NCBI GenBank assembly: GCA_028023455.1
Contig: JAQFVV010000323.1
Coordinates: forward strand, 868,001 to 932,000
DNA: 64,000 bases
Origin: Epiperipatus broadwayi
Taxonomy: Eukaryota; Onychophora; Udeonychophora; Euonychophora; Peripatidae
Reading direction: 5' to 3'
Shown here: positions 10,283 to 24,042 of the stretch, piece by piece
Layout: each line of letters opens with the position of its first letter
How positions within the stretch are numbered: the first letter of the stretch is position 1
Position numbers and translations under genes: made by a program
The notes under the pieces: generated by a model
Databases searched by the model: none
Told to the model about the DNA's origin: nothing
The model's input: only the letters and a program-made list of their open reading frames with translations

Positions 10283-10441
10283 ATTCCTCAAATATATCCA
10301 CTTAATTGAATATTTATAATGCCATTTAGAATTTTTGTTTTACTTATTTATTTAATTTTAGTTTATTATTTGGTTGGATATTTGAAATATGATATAAAGC
10401 TAAGTGGTTTGTTAAAAACTAAACAATTTTGGGAATGATAA
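10283..10441 (+). pseudogene. atp8: Nuclear mitochondrial copy: atp8
   Basis: Read with the invertebrate mitochondrial code (TGA = W, ATA = M, AGA = S), this is an uninterrupted 52-residue protein beginning (I)PQMYPLNW and ending FWEW before TAA. That is the length and the conserved N-terminal and tryptophan-rich C-terminal pattern of ATP synthase subunit 8. The start codon is ATT, perhaps a mutated ATG or ATA. Its end overlaps the start of atp6 by seven bases, as in many mitochondrial genomes. In the nuclear code it has stops and cannot be expressed. Confidence 0.8.
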
Positions 10442-10855
10442 TAGGATTATTTAATGTTTTTGATCTTTCATCAAGAGTTTTGATATTAAGATTAAATTGG
10501 ATTTCAATAATGGTTGGTTTTTGTTTTATTCCTTTTTGTTTTTGATTAATTCCTACTCTGTAATAGTTATAAATTATGTGTTGAATTTTTTAAATAAAGA
10601 GTTTAAGATTCTTTTGATAATAAGAAATATTAAAGGAATAACACTTATTTTTATTAGTATATTTCTTATAATTATGTTAAATAATAGGTTAGGTTTAATG
10701 CCTTATGTATTTACAAGGATGGCACATTTGTTAGTAACTTTAAGACTTGCTTTTCCTTTATGAATTAGTTTTTTGATTTTTGGGTGAATAAATAAGGTGA
10801 TAATGATGTTTGCTCAGGGAAGTGGTAGAGTTAATAGAAAGATGTATAGGATAAT
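10435..10855 (+). pseudogene. atp6: Nuclear mitochondrial copy: atp6, 3'-truncated
   Basis: With the mitochondrial code it begins MMMGLFNVFDLSS and continues as the N-terminal two thirds of ATP synthase subunit 6. It includes the NNSLGLMPYVFTS and LSLAFPLWISF blocks, in which AGG/AGA read as serine and TGA as tryptophan. A one-base frameshift lies near 10550. After MFAQGSG the similarity fails at about 10830-10855, so the insertion ends there or was deleted. Use of mitochondrial codons at conserved sites shows mitochondrial origin. Confidence 0.85.
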
Positions 10856-10869
10856 ATATATTTATATAT

Positions 10870-11456
10870 AATTTTTGTTATTTTGTCTTTATTTTCAATA
10901 AATATATTATTGAATTAATATCCAATATGAATTGTTTTGTTATATATGTTCGATTCTCCATTTACACACACACATATATGGTTAACATAACATAGTTATA
11001 GAATATCTAGATTTGCCAATATAAGTCAATTTATTAAATTTGTCTGGAGTTGATAAAGCTCAGTATTACAATGCCAATAATCTATTTTACTTTGCTTAGA
11101 ATAGATGATGATGTAGGTAGAAATGTACCCGATCTTCATCATTGTCTATCCTGTAATAAATGTGATAATTGATAATTTTGCAAAGGTTTTATAATTGAAT
11201 AAATGCTTGAAACATAATTAAATTAGTGTTACATAATTGTTATACATAAATGTTCTATTACTCTTATTTGCATCCTATATGAATACCATATCCTATAACC
11301 TCAACTGAGCTAAGCCATAGAATAATTACAGTATAAGAATCTTTTTAAATGAGTTAAAAAGCAATTACAGTTATAAATTTTATTCTATCTTGTATAGAAT
11401 TGGCACCTGGGCATTTATAAATCTAATAAAGTGAATAAGTGAAGAAGACAGAGTTT
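10870..11456. repeat. AT-rich DNA; 11280-11410 is a dispersed repeat fragment
   Basis: The reverse complement of about 11280-11400 shares blocks with 24990-25130 (CCTGGTG...GCCAATTCTA, then GGCTTAGCTCAGTTG). This is a low-identity dispersed repeat that also ends at a TA tract. The TAGCTCAGTTGG-like box resembles a tRNA A box, so a SINE relic is possible. The rest shows nothing. Confidence 0.35.
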
Positions 11457-12238
<782 letters not shown>

Positions 12239-12479
12239 GTATATATATATATATATATATATTGATATGAAGATTTTCACGAGTTGCATATATAAAGGAC
12301 ATGGTTCATCTGTGTTAAAAAATTCAAATAATGATATAACAATGTTTCAACTTGATCACACAATGTTATTTACTGGTTGATAAAAGGTAGAAAGACAGTT
12401 GTAGAGGCACTACAATCACTGATTTGAAGAAAAATGTTAAACTTTCACCATTAGCAAAATTGTTAAATTAAGATTGTTG

Positions 12480-12880
12480 TTTTAAAAAAATATTTCAAAA
12501 TAGGAGAAAGTTTGCATTTATCGTCTCGCTTATTGATACAATCTGCCCTTTTAAGTATCTCAACAAATTCTCTAATTTGGCACTAATAGAGATTATCACA
12601 TCTGGATATGATTCTAGTAATAATGCTGTTTCTGATGAGTGTTGTTAACTGCATTAGCATGCTTATCTTTTCTAACACTGATCTGACAATTACTCTTACC
12701 TATGTAAGAAGCTTTACAATTTTCACACGAGATTAGACAAATACCATCTGATTCAAGAGAGATTGAATCCTTACACTTGTTTATTTATTACCCAGTAGAT
12801 GACTTGTGTGATCAAATCAAAACATTGGTATATCAATATTTAATTTTTTTAACATGGATGAACTTGCAAAATATGTCTTA
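12480..12880 (-). pseudogene. GIY-YIG fragment of a second PLE family
   Basis: The minus-strand reading gives GICLISCENCKASYIGKS near 12740-12690. This is a clear GIY-YIG start with the CxxC-like cysteine pair that PLE endonucleases often have before the YIG. A weakly preserved C-terminal part follows. Upstream (12880-12800) the RT tail segment is recognisable. It differs from the main PLE family of the window and is broken by stops. Confidence 0.55.
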
Positions 12881-12884
12881 AATA

Positions 12885-12978
12885 TATGATAGACATTTTG
12901 AATTCTTTCTCATTGGGCACTTATAAAAATAAAGCTTGTTTAGAGCTATTGGTAAGCTTCATCTAGTGATCATATATA
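12885..12978 (+). mobile_element. Retrozyme-like repeat, 3' end only
   Basis: Similar to 37510-37585 (TTGAATTCT..., GGCACTTA, CTTGTTTAGAGCTATTGGTAA, CATCTAGTGATCAT). It runs into TA repeats at 12973, the same end at which other copies stop. No ribozyme core is included. Confidence 0.6.
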
Positions 12979-13039
12979 TATATGTATAAATATATATATG
13001 ATTTAGATGTATACATATATATATATATATATAACACAA

Positions 13040-15811
13040 ACTAATATGTGAATAGTCTTTCCATTAACAACAAAGTAAGAAAAGCAGGCATTGTATAATA
13101 TGTCTAAGGCAATGTGGGGACATCAAAATACGAAACAATTAGAAGTTCACACATTTTCTACATATTGTATCCTATACCAAAATACAATTCCAGAAAATAT
13201 AAAATATTGCCAGCAGTGTCATTAAATTTTGCATGGTAAGTTACATGATTTTTCACCCTTGTCACAAATAGAGTGCCAGAACACAAATATGCCTTTTGGA
13301 CAACTGGCTTTGTGAAAACAATTTGACTCTGTTGCCCCCATCAATGGCTAATCAGGATACATTGTTTAGCCAGTAATGTTTCGCTGTTGATCCGCAATGA
13401 TGATTCTACAAAGAACTAACTAAAGTTCAAGCTACTGCTGTTAAAAGCTGCACTTTAAAAAACAAAATTACCTAGCAGAGATAGTGAATAATGTAAAAAA
13501 TGGTAACACAGTCGCTAAATGGTTTTAATATAATGGCCTAAAAGATAATAGTTTATTTATTCTTTTAAAGATGACATCAGTGAAATCCATTTTTATATCA
13601 CAGATTCTGAGTTATTTATCATATTCATGAAGCTCATGTAGTTTTTCGCTATCAAAAGCATGACAGCATTTTGAAACAAATCTCATACAATTACAAGAAT
13701 ATTACTTATCATGACATTCAATTGTATATTTATCTTTATAAATGGTGTTGTATTGAAGCCTATAGTTTGTTTCTGAGTTCCATTTCCATTGCGACACCAA
13801 TCCTATATAATATTCAGTCAAATCCTGACTGAATATAAATATATAATGATATACTAAGAATCTAGGTTTTAGGTGTCTGACATCAAAAACAGAAGAAGTT
13901 GACATATAACCTCATTGACTTATTTATATTGGTTGGACCATCTTGATTCTATAGTTCAACAAGATTGAGAATTTTCTAATAACACAATGAGCAGTCTAAA
14001 TGTATATTGTCCCATTTTGAAAGATCCTTCATGGCAGACGTGTTTATTCACAAAGTAAAAAAAAATAACTGGTGGCATGAGTGGTTACATTTTATGCAAC
14101 TTATGAAGAACGCTCTATTTAATTTCGAAATGAAAAGAGTATCATATAAAGTTCTATTTGACAACAAAACTAAAATGAGCCTTACAATGTCTTCCTTACA
14201 CCAAGATATTTTACAAGACATACAGATTTTGAAGAGCAACTGGAAAAAAAACAGATTTAAAATGTTCATATATGTTAACAAGAATCAGATTACTTTGTCT
14301 CAAATAAATATTCTATTGCACAAAACATGGACAAAACTGTAGTCGATCATTAAAAAAATAAATGTAGTAATAAATACATCTGCTGAAAAGGCTTCCATTT
14401 ATTCTACTTCCAACATTTGTTTGAAGAAAATCAATAGTTGCTACATGTGCAGAAACTGTTAATGCGTTCATGCTGCAGTCAGTCAAAAGAGTAATGTTGG
14501 TGCAAGTGATATTAATATATTTATATACTCTTTGATTCAATATTGATATTTTATTAAATGTAAATATTGAAATTCAGGCAAAAAATGAAAATAGCTTCTA
14601 ATGAGAAATTTTTCCTTTATCTTTGACAAAGTTTACACAGGTATTCTTGTGTCAGTAATTAGAAGTGAGACAAACAATGACTTTTACAAACTTGAAATTG
14701 TTGAAAGAATTTTAAACCAACTCTATGCCAGATTAAATTTTACATGATGAACCTAAGGTATTACTGAGATTTGGAGCTGACCATAAAATAGCTTTCTAGT
14801 CTAGCAATATAAAAAAATTATAAGGGGTACTTACAATACCAGGCCAAAAATTAACATAATTTTTAAGTGAAGAGATTTAAGTGCAATTCAAAATATTTTT
14901 CTCTTCTACCTTGTAGCAACAAATAGTTCACTGCTACTATTTTTTCTTTTTGTAGAAATATCCTGAATTATTTTTCATATTTAGCCAATAACTATTTCAT
15001 TTTATATAATGTTTAGAAAATCTATACAATGCCTAAGAAAATAGTAAATTATTAAATGTAACTGATATTTCATATTTTGCTTAAAACATCATCATTCTAA
15101 CAAACTGTTTACTTTTTATATGTTGTCAGGAACATACCTAAAACAAATGTCAAAATACTCCGGAAGATTAGAAACAAACAATGTTAATCAATACATATAT
15201 TATTGTGTACGTAAAGGAATAACTTGTCTCACATTTGAATGCATACAAAAGTAACTATTTTGTCATCGTAAAATAATTCATTACGCAAAAAGCATATGTT
15301 CACATAAATCAGGAAATTGTCTTCACAATATTCTTTTATACATTTGAATAATAACAGTTACTAACTAAATTTTAAATGTCATGACTCTACTCAGGACTAA
15401 CAGAGAAAAAAATATAAACTTAAGAGATATATAATTAGCTTCATGGGGGTATAATCCCTGTTAAACTATTAGAAATTGTAATATATAAGTGTTTTTAATA
15501 GAATTTTTTCTCTCTTCCTTTTGCACAACATTTCTTGACCAAACGATATCCATGTTGTAAGACAGAAGATTATATAATAATAGAGTAATTAATCACCTTC
15601 TTTGCATTAATGTTTTAATAAATGTAAAATAATACTTATGCAGAGTGTAAATATAAAATTGTATGAATATAATGATACCGAGTATACTTTCAATATTCAC
15701 ATGAATAAATGATAGTATTGGTACAGTTATGTAATTAAAATTTTATATTTAAACTCTGAATAGGTATTATTTTAGATTAATATGTAAAATGGCAGAGTAT
15801 GAAAAAATAAT
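13040..15811. other. Unassigned intergenic DNA
   Basis: This stretch is moderately AT-rich with no recognised domain. Open stretches at 14007-14342 (plus) and 13702-13905 (minus) have no splice support, no recognisable motif and composition like their surroundings, so I do not call them genes. Confidence 0.4.
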
Positions 15812-15812
15812 T

Positions 15813-16327
<515 letters not shown>

Positions 16328-17408
16328 AACTCCTTCTTCTCTGAATGAAATAATAATATAAAAACATATTAGTCACACATATTGTAAATAAACATAAAGC
16401 ATTAAAATAAGTACAAAGCATTAAAATGCACACATATATTTTGTCATAAGCAATTTTTATGTTCATAAAAGTTCTATCAATATCTGATCATTACACTAAG
16501 CCTGCATGTAAATAGTTCATATAATGCAGGATATAGAGTTCATTTGTTAGTTGACTGTGGAGATACACAATGATTGCAATGGCTACTTATAGATTAATAT
16601 AAAAACAATGGAAATAAGAAAATGTTATTACCTATAGGATTTTATATGTAGTCAATTCTTGTTCCTTGCTGCTGCATGTGTGGTTTATCAAATTGATGAT
16701 TTTTAGGTTTCTGATGTGATCCTGATGATTGTGATTCTGGGCTACTTCTATTTCAGAAAGTTAGACATTTTGGCTGCTTCAAATTTTTAGATGGGCATGG
16801 CTTTTATTGGACAAACTGCTGCTGTTTTTGCAGATGAAGGCTGGAGCAGTTTACATGCTTCCTGTTCAGTTTAGCATGGCATGGTATTCATTGAAAGATA
16901 AGTCTAATAGGTGATTGAATCTAGATATGTGAATAAATAAATTTGCAGTTCTATTTATGTGATGCCATCTTGTTGTTATTGTTTAATTAGTTTTAAATCT
17001 GCAGATTATTTTTTCATTGTTCAAAATCTGTCAACTGCTTATGTTGATCAAATTTTGGATAAGATGAATTTTAATTAGTCCTGTTGTTTATGGAATTTAA
17101 TTTATTAATTAGTAGCCATTGGTAATTGCATTCCTATATAGCTTATCAGTATATGCAATCTTTAAGAGAATTTTTAAATTCAAGTTATAAGCTTTCCTTT
17201 ATTTTAATATTTAACTTTCATATTTTATTTACACACATACATTTATTTTCTTTATATTTAAAATCAATCTCTATTTACACATCCCTTATTCTTAAAATAA
17301 ATAAATAGACATATTTTTAGTTTTTTTGATTTCTTTTTTTTTCTTTCATAGTTTTTCTCAGTTAAATTACCCCCAGGCTAACTGCACTTTCTTTCAATAC
17401 AACTCTGT
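16328..17408. other. No recognised feature
   Basis: AT-rich DNA with pyrimidine runs near 17320-17400. It is the left flank of the non-LTR retrotransposon. Confidence 0.5.
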
Positions 17409-17426
17409 AACTTTCCAAATACCACT
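17409..17426. repeat. Target-site duplication, left copy
   Basis: AACTTTCCAAATACCACT here recurs at 23736-23754 with one extra T, bracketing the non-LTR retrotransposon. Confidence 0.85.
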
Positions 17427-17566
17427 TCCGCTTTGGCAGCCATCTTTGCAACTGGTCATACAAATAGCGTCCCTAAAAAGCGATTCAATTTCAGGAAGAT
17501 AGGGGCGATTGTCCCCTACCTTTACGTTTCTTATTCAAGGTAAGTCGGTTTTAATCATTATATATT

Positions 17567-20212
17567 ATGGAAAGTGATAATATAATCGATAATTCGCAAA
17601 TTAGGTTAGCCCGATCTCAGCATTCAATCTAGTAATGCCGTCATCGGTCATAAATTTTATAGCCTTAGATCTAATCTAAATTCATCCAAAATAACTTCTA
17701 CAACAAATAAAAACCCACAAACCAATATTTCAAAAGAAAACAGCATCACAAATATCAACAAAAGTTTAGAAAATATTCAACTTACCCCTAATATAAGTAA
17801 TAGCATTAATATCTCATCAAGCAAAACGATTGAAATGCCAAGCAAAAACCAATCATCACCTCTCCAAAGACTTTATGCACCCTCAGAAGACTCTAATGAG
17901 CAATTTCCTTTGCCCAATAATACCCTGGAAACCATATCTGAAAATAATAGACAAAATTACCGACAAGATGATCTACACGAATTTTTTCCGATCTAAAACT
18001 TTTTCCACCAGAGGTCGACAAAACCAGTGCTGTCACATTACAGTTTGTCAACAGTAAATTTAAAAATCAAAAAGAAGAAATAAATTTTAAAACCGATAAA
18101 TCACATTCCAGAACAAACAAAGATTATAGCGCAGAACAATTCATTGCTACTTCAGCCAACTTACAATCTAATCCAAGTTCTTCAATACCAATATTGAAAA
18201 ATTCCTCTACGTACGCAAATATTGTAAGGTCTAAAAATTCTGAGAGCATCTCCGAAAATATTAAGGCCGATAATTTCAATGAACTATATTTGAATATCTC
18301 AGAACTAGACATAGAACAAGAATCAAACACTTTGGAAAATGTCTCATTTAATATAAACAATCTTAATGACGACATGTTCCTAAAAATAAATAATGAGTTC
18401 AACAAAACGATTCCCAATAGCCTATATAAATCGTTTGCTAACTACTACAGCGATAAGTCGTTAATCTTAGCCATAACAAATCAACAATGTGCTCTATATA
18501 AGTTCCCTCTAGAACAGCTATACAGTCTAATCAATCAAAAACAATTAGGCAGAGGCATTCATATGATTCTTAATCATCCCAATGACTGCTGTGTTATCGT
18601 TGAGTTTAAAACGTGGGCGGACCGTATGAACTTTAAAAATAAATACAGATCTTTAGGAAATTTTATACTATGCTCCATAGATATGAACCGTCCTGTTACA
18701 CTATCCGGCAGAATCCAAAACTGCCTTGCCCACTTGAAAGAACAAGAACTACAAGACATCCTTATTAATTATGGCTCCAGTTAGCAAATTTAAACACCTA
18801 TTAAACCCTCACTGCGAAGATCAAATCCTGTCCAATACTGTTATCTTCACACTTACATTGAAGAAAAACATTATATCCACTGACATACCCACTATTATTA
18901 CTGCAAGAGGCTTTCCTATGGTTTTGACTTTCAGGGGAGTACATCCACAATGTTTCTTCTGCCTTGAAAGAACACACCTCATTAAAGATTGTGCAGCAAG
19001 AATATGTACACACTGTGGTATTAAAAAGAATAAAGTTCACAGATGTCCTGGTAGACCTACTAACATGGCTCTCACATCCTTAAATAGACAATCACCACAT
19101 GGGCCTAATTCAATCAGCAACCTCACAAACCCAGACAACCTGATTCAAATAAATCCTCCAACAAACCCTTTCACATCCAAACCTATCTTTCAAAATGAAA
19201 ATATTCAAGAAAGATCAAACGACAACCTCTACACTAATAGTAGTGAATCAGAGATCCAAGCAATTACATATACCGCGCCTAAACCAATCACTCAAACCGA
19301 TAAGACTAAAGATCATACATACAATACATATTATACTAATCCCAGAAGGCAATACTAGGCCAAACTCTTGATACAAAAGAAGGCAATATGACCAAACCAC
19401 CTGATGAGAGCAAGGAAAATATAGGAGATGAAGAGAAAATACACTCAAAAAATTTCAAACCAATCCATCCATAACAAGTCCCACCCAGTCTAAAACCATT
19501 GATACATCCTCATTTGGGTCAGTTAAGTCCAGTAAACCTAAACAAAGTGATCCACAAACTGTCCTCAATTCTTCAACTCCTGCAATAATTAACCATCCAG
19601 ATGAAAAGACTTGTCAAACACTCAACCGAAAGTCAGCATAGTTAATGTTTCCCAACAGTTACAGCAAACCGAAAAAGACTCAGGTCTAAAATTTAAAATA
19701 AATTCCCTATAAACAATAAGAAAACACTTTTATCAAAAGAACAGGAAAATGAAAAAAACACTGTTAAACTTCAAAACCCTCAAAAAACTGACACAACAAA
19801 TACCCAAAATACAAATAAGAAAATTAAAAGAAAATCAATTCGTTCAGATAAATCAAGCTCTGATGATGATAGCGCCCATCTGATACATTACTCACCTCCA
19901 CCCTCTAACAAACAAATTCCAGATATATCAAGCACAAAGCCTCGCAAATCCATAGAAAAAAAGAGGAAAACCATGGATCCTATAACCATTGATGCCATTG
20001 ATCCTTCTGAATCTCAGACAGATTACACTACTTCATCAGACACCGAAGACTTCATGGAAGATCGGAAGAGCACACGTCAACCAACAACTATATCGCCAAT
20101 CCATCCACAAATTCAATCACAAGACTCTGATTGCCAAACAACATCAGACCTCATTAACATGGAGATGTCCCACATTGACTTGGCACACTTTGCTGAGGAC
20201 GGTTTGGATTAA
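17567..20212 (+). pseudogene. Non-LTR retrotransposon ORF1 (CCHC nucleic-acid-binding protein), frameshifted
   Basis: The first ATG after the 5' UTR opens MESDNIIDN. Frameshifts near 17630, 18000-18190 and 18775, and several more after 19358, break what was one ORF of about 880 codons. Recognisable parts are a low-complexity Ser/Asn-rich N-terminus, a globular RRM-like region (18400-18770), then two zinc knuckles near 18950-19050: CFFCLERTHLIKDC, which fits CX2CX4HX4C, and a second C..C...H..C cluster (CTHCGIKKNKVHRC). A long Thr/Ser/Asn/Lys-rich tail follows, ending AHFAEDGLD. ORF1 proteins bind element RNA and act as chaperones. ORF2 starts 6 bases after its stop. Confidence 0.7.
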
Positions 20213-20218
20213 TCTATC

Positions 20219-23200
20219 ATGTTCTGCAAAATTGCTGGCATTAACATTCGCGGCATCAACTCAATTGATAGAGTTCTAGCTATTAAAAACTGGCTCTCAC
20301 TCTGCTCCCCTCATATACTTCTTATGGGTGAAACTAAATATCACCATAAGACCGATCATAAAATACTATCTCTTCTCTCAACTCTCGGATTTACTAGATT
20401 TTCTGTAGGCCATTTTGCTTCAGGTGGAGTCGGTATTCTTCTCAGCAAGTCAACACCACCAAACAGTTTTAGCATTCTATTCCTAGATGCCAATATTATT
20501 ATCATAGAAATAGACTATTGGGGTTATCCGATCATCATAGCTTATATATATATACAGCCAAAGACACCTCTCAATATCTAAAAATAATCCACATCCTAAA
20601 TGCCATCAATGCTAACAGAGCCTCCCCTACTATTCTTCTGGAAGACTTTAACACCACATACAATGACTTCAACAAGAGATTTTTGCATCTAATAAATCGC
20701 AGATTAATGTGTGGAGAGGGGCTTCTTCCCTCCTGAAGCCTACTCTTTCTATACTAAAACTAAAAAGTCCCTGATTGCATTTGGTTTACTACACCCCCAG
20801 ACCTCCATTTCAACCTTGATGCAGCCTTGGCTCCTGTTGCTTTCTCTGATCATATGGCTCTAATCTTACAACTTACACCTATTTCAATCTCTGCACCTAT
20901 TGATGGACCTGGTAAAACCATGCGCATGATCACCCAATCAAATATGACCAAAGCGATAGTATCTGAGGCATACATCGTTTTCCAGAAAATAAACATCCTT
21001 TCCCTTCCTGCTGAGGAGGGCTGGTTTTCCTTCATCGGAATACTACAATCCATATTAAATCACCATGCCAGGAAAATCAAAGGACCTAATGGCCTTCTAA
21101 ATGATGTAACAGACATTAATATACAACTTCAAGCTTTTACAGCAAAATTTCACAAATACAGAAAAAATCATCTTCCTTAAAAATCTGTACAAAATTAAGC
21201 AAAAGTCCCTTGCAGAATATATATCCATCAGAAGAGCCAAATGTGTCTTAGCACAACAACACTGCTGGACGAGAGACTACCTTAGATGGGCACTGGGGTA
21301 CAATAGAAAACAAATCACTCCCTTATCCATTAATTCTAATGGAACCAATCTCGTTGGCTTTCCAATGATGCAACACATCAGCAAACAATTCTGCCAATTA
21401 ATGCAAAAAGATGGTGCTCCTCCTATAAACAGCTGGTTGGATGCTGGTGACCCCGGCGAACATGGCATCACAGAAATCCAAATCAAAAAGAAGATAACAT
21501 CTCTCCCGGACGGCGTTCATCCTGGCCTTCATGGCATCCCAAATTTCCTTCTCAAACACCTCAGTCAATTCACTGTGCCAATTATTAAAAAATGATTGAT
21601 CACCTAGCCTCCGGGCAACAGAAACATAACAGATCTTTACCCAGTGGCACTCGTGCCTTTTATTAAAAAGCAAAACCACTAAACGACATTAACAATATCC
21701 GGCCAATTTCCATGGCCCCCATTGCTTATCAAGATAATTGAATCAGTCATTAAAGATCAAATCTAAACTCAAATCCTTAGCCATATCTCGTCAAACCAAT
21801 ACGGGAAAAAGGGATCATCAACCTCGCATGCTATGTCCAATGTAACTGCACTATTCAATTACATCAGAGGGACATCGTAAATCAAAACCTATTGCTGTCC
21901 AGCTGGATGTTGCGGCAGCATTTGATTCAGTCCAGATAAATATCCTCCTGGATATTCTGTTGGAATGCGACATTCCAGCCGGGATTGTTCAGATGATCAG
22001 CAATCTGCTCAACAACAGAGAGATTTTTCTCTCTCTTGATGGCAAGATTACACCAGGCTTCAAGCCATACAAGTCGATCCCTCAAGGATCTCCACTCAGT
22101 GCCCTTTTCTTCACAGCATACATCAACCCTCTTCTGATGGATATAGAAAAAAAACCTCCCAGGAATTTTCCTTCCCTCTCTCAATAAAAACTTCAATGTA
22201 TTTGCATATATAGATGACATCATGGTTGTTCTTCCCACCATTAAATACCTTCCCCATCTCATGAACATCTTAAACAGAAATACCGCGAAACTTGGCCTAC
22301 AAATAAACTTTGACAAATCTTCTATCTGGAAGATCATGTCTGGTAAACAAATTAACTCTCCCTTTTCTGCAAAACCCCAAAGATACCTAGGTTTCCCAAT
22401 CTTCAAAACACCAACTGCAATGGCAAGAGAGATTCAAGATGCAATCCTCCATTCAACTGAAGCCATCAATACGTCACTCTCTAGAGTATACCTTTCATTA
22501 TATGGAAAGGTTGGCCTCCTCAACATGATCATAATGCCAAAAATCTCATATTATCTTCCATTCGTAAAGATGTCTAAACAGTTTCAAAATAAAATCAACC
22601 GATTATGTACCAAACTTCTCTGGAGAGGAAGGACAGTTGCTATTAGCTTGCGAGGCATCCAACGACCATGCAGGTTCAATGGACTGTCATTCCACTCAAT
22701 ACAAGCAATCATTTTACAGAAAACCCACAACACTCTACATAATCTGATCATCTCATGTGGATACTCCAACATTATTAAAAAAATTACACCGACAGATTGT
22801 CCTCCGCCCTCTGCCAGTTCATGGATAGCCTCCCTAATAGACCACTTACAACTTTATAACCCAATAATGCCCTCTAACCTTAACAAAAAAAATCACCTTA
22901 TGGGAAGCATACAATATAATCAACTATAATCAACAACCCATTAAAACCAGCCTAAAATAACCAACCACAGACTTATTTCACACTTCAAAAGATGGGAGTC
23001 TGGAACCCAAATTCCCTTGACTTCATCATTAAAATAAATCTTAATGCGCTTCCCACGAATTGGTTCCTTTATCACAGAAGAGGTTTTAACAGCATTGATC
23101 CTATATGTGGTCTGTGTGCTCCGTGAAGATGAAACCATAGACCATATTATACACCGGTACCCAAGACTTAAAACACTGAAAGGAGATAATTATAATTAAT

Positions 23201-23456
23201 TCCAACATAAGACCTGATATGATTTTCTCACTTGAAAATGCCATTCATAATGGTTTTTTCAATAATAAGGCTTTCTACCTTTGTCCTTTATTCCATATGG
23301 ATAGTGAGATGCAAAACTCTCATGGAATTACCCCCGCCACAAATCATACCATTGTTTTATCAAACGCTCAAAAAAATCAAGAAACGTGACCAGCTCCTGG
23401 CCTCCAGTAAAGTCTTTGATGACACCTGGTCTTTAACTGCTCTTTCATTTTCCTGA
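20219..23456 (+). pseudogene. Non-LTR retrotransposon ORF2 (APE endonuclease + reverse transcriptase), frameshifted
   Basis: It starts MFCKIAGINIRG, the usual APE-type endonuclease opening. GETK (near 20330) holds the catalytic E, a degenerate EDFN (near 20641, normally GDFN) follows, and SDH is present at about 20847. The RT shows NIRPISMAPI (near 21700), QLDVAAAFDS (near 21900, catalytic D), SIPQGSPLSALFF (near 22080) and FAYIDDIMVV (22203-22230, catalytic DD). A thumb region follows, then a C-terminal CGLC..H cluster near 23110-23150. Frameshifts or stops lie near 20580, 20735, 21180, 21595, 21880, 22185, 22930 and 23125. The protein would nick target DNA and reverse-transcribe the element RNA; this copy cannot. 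Confidence 0.8.
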
Positions 23457-23735
23457 TTATCAACTCCCACCTTCCCAGCATTATATAATAGGAAATTCTA
23501 AAAGAAAATATGCATGTTTATATTAAAAATGCTTATTCCATTAAACAAGTTCTTAGAATCTCATCACTATACCTAACCACATAAGAGTATAACAATTGTA
23601 CTCTCATAACAAAATCTAGCCAGATGACAAATAGAACATTATACAATCATATTATTGTACAATTTATTCATTTATCTATCCTTTATTAGTATGTAATCAC
23701 TATTTATTGTTAATAAAAAAAATTTTGTTGAAATG

Positions 23736-23754
23736 AACTTTTCCAAATACCACT
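23736..23754. repeat. Target-site duplication, right copy
   Basis: It matches 17409-17426 with one extra T, directly after the element's 3' end. Confidence 0.85.
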
Positions 23755-24033
23755 CTTCTTAAATTATTTGAAAGTTTAATTTTTGCTAAGTTAAGTTCCC
23801 TCCCCTCTAATTACTTTTTAACCTTTCTGAATTATATTTCTCTTTCTTACTTTTATAATTAATTGACTCAAGGAGATGTTTTTTTTTTTACTTTAATCAT
23901 TTCTTGATAAAATCTTGAGTGATTTTATTATTCATTAATATAATTTTAAAACTTTTACATTATGTATGGAGATTTATTTATTTTAATAATTTTAGACAAA
24001 ATTATTACAACATGTAGTGCTTGTAATTACAAT
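23755..24033. other. No recognised feature
   Basis: AT-rich flank between the non-LTR element and the next retrozyme array. Confidence 0.5.
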
Positions 24034-24042
24034 ATATATATA

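Larger units (their letters stand above)
17427..23735 (+). mobile_element. Full-length but defective non-LTR retrotransposon (two ORFs)
   Basis: The target-site duplications fix both ends, giving an element of about 6.3 kb. It has a 5' UTR of ~140 bp, ORF1 (17567-20212) with an RRM-like/CCHC nucleic-acid-binding protein, ORF2 (20219-23456) with an APE-type endonuclease and reverse transcriptase, and an AT-rich 3' UTR ending TTAATAAAAAAAATTTTG. The presence of an APE endonuclease and a CCHC ORF1, with no RNase H seen, suggests one of the I/Jockey/Tx1-like groups. The clade cannot be settled by eye. Frameshifts in both ORFs make it non-autonomous. Confidence 0.85.

Noticed and set aside
14007-14342. 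Plus-strand open frame of 111 codons
   Set aside because: No recognisable motif, no splice signals, composition like its flanks, and an overlapping open frame on the other strand.
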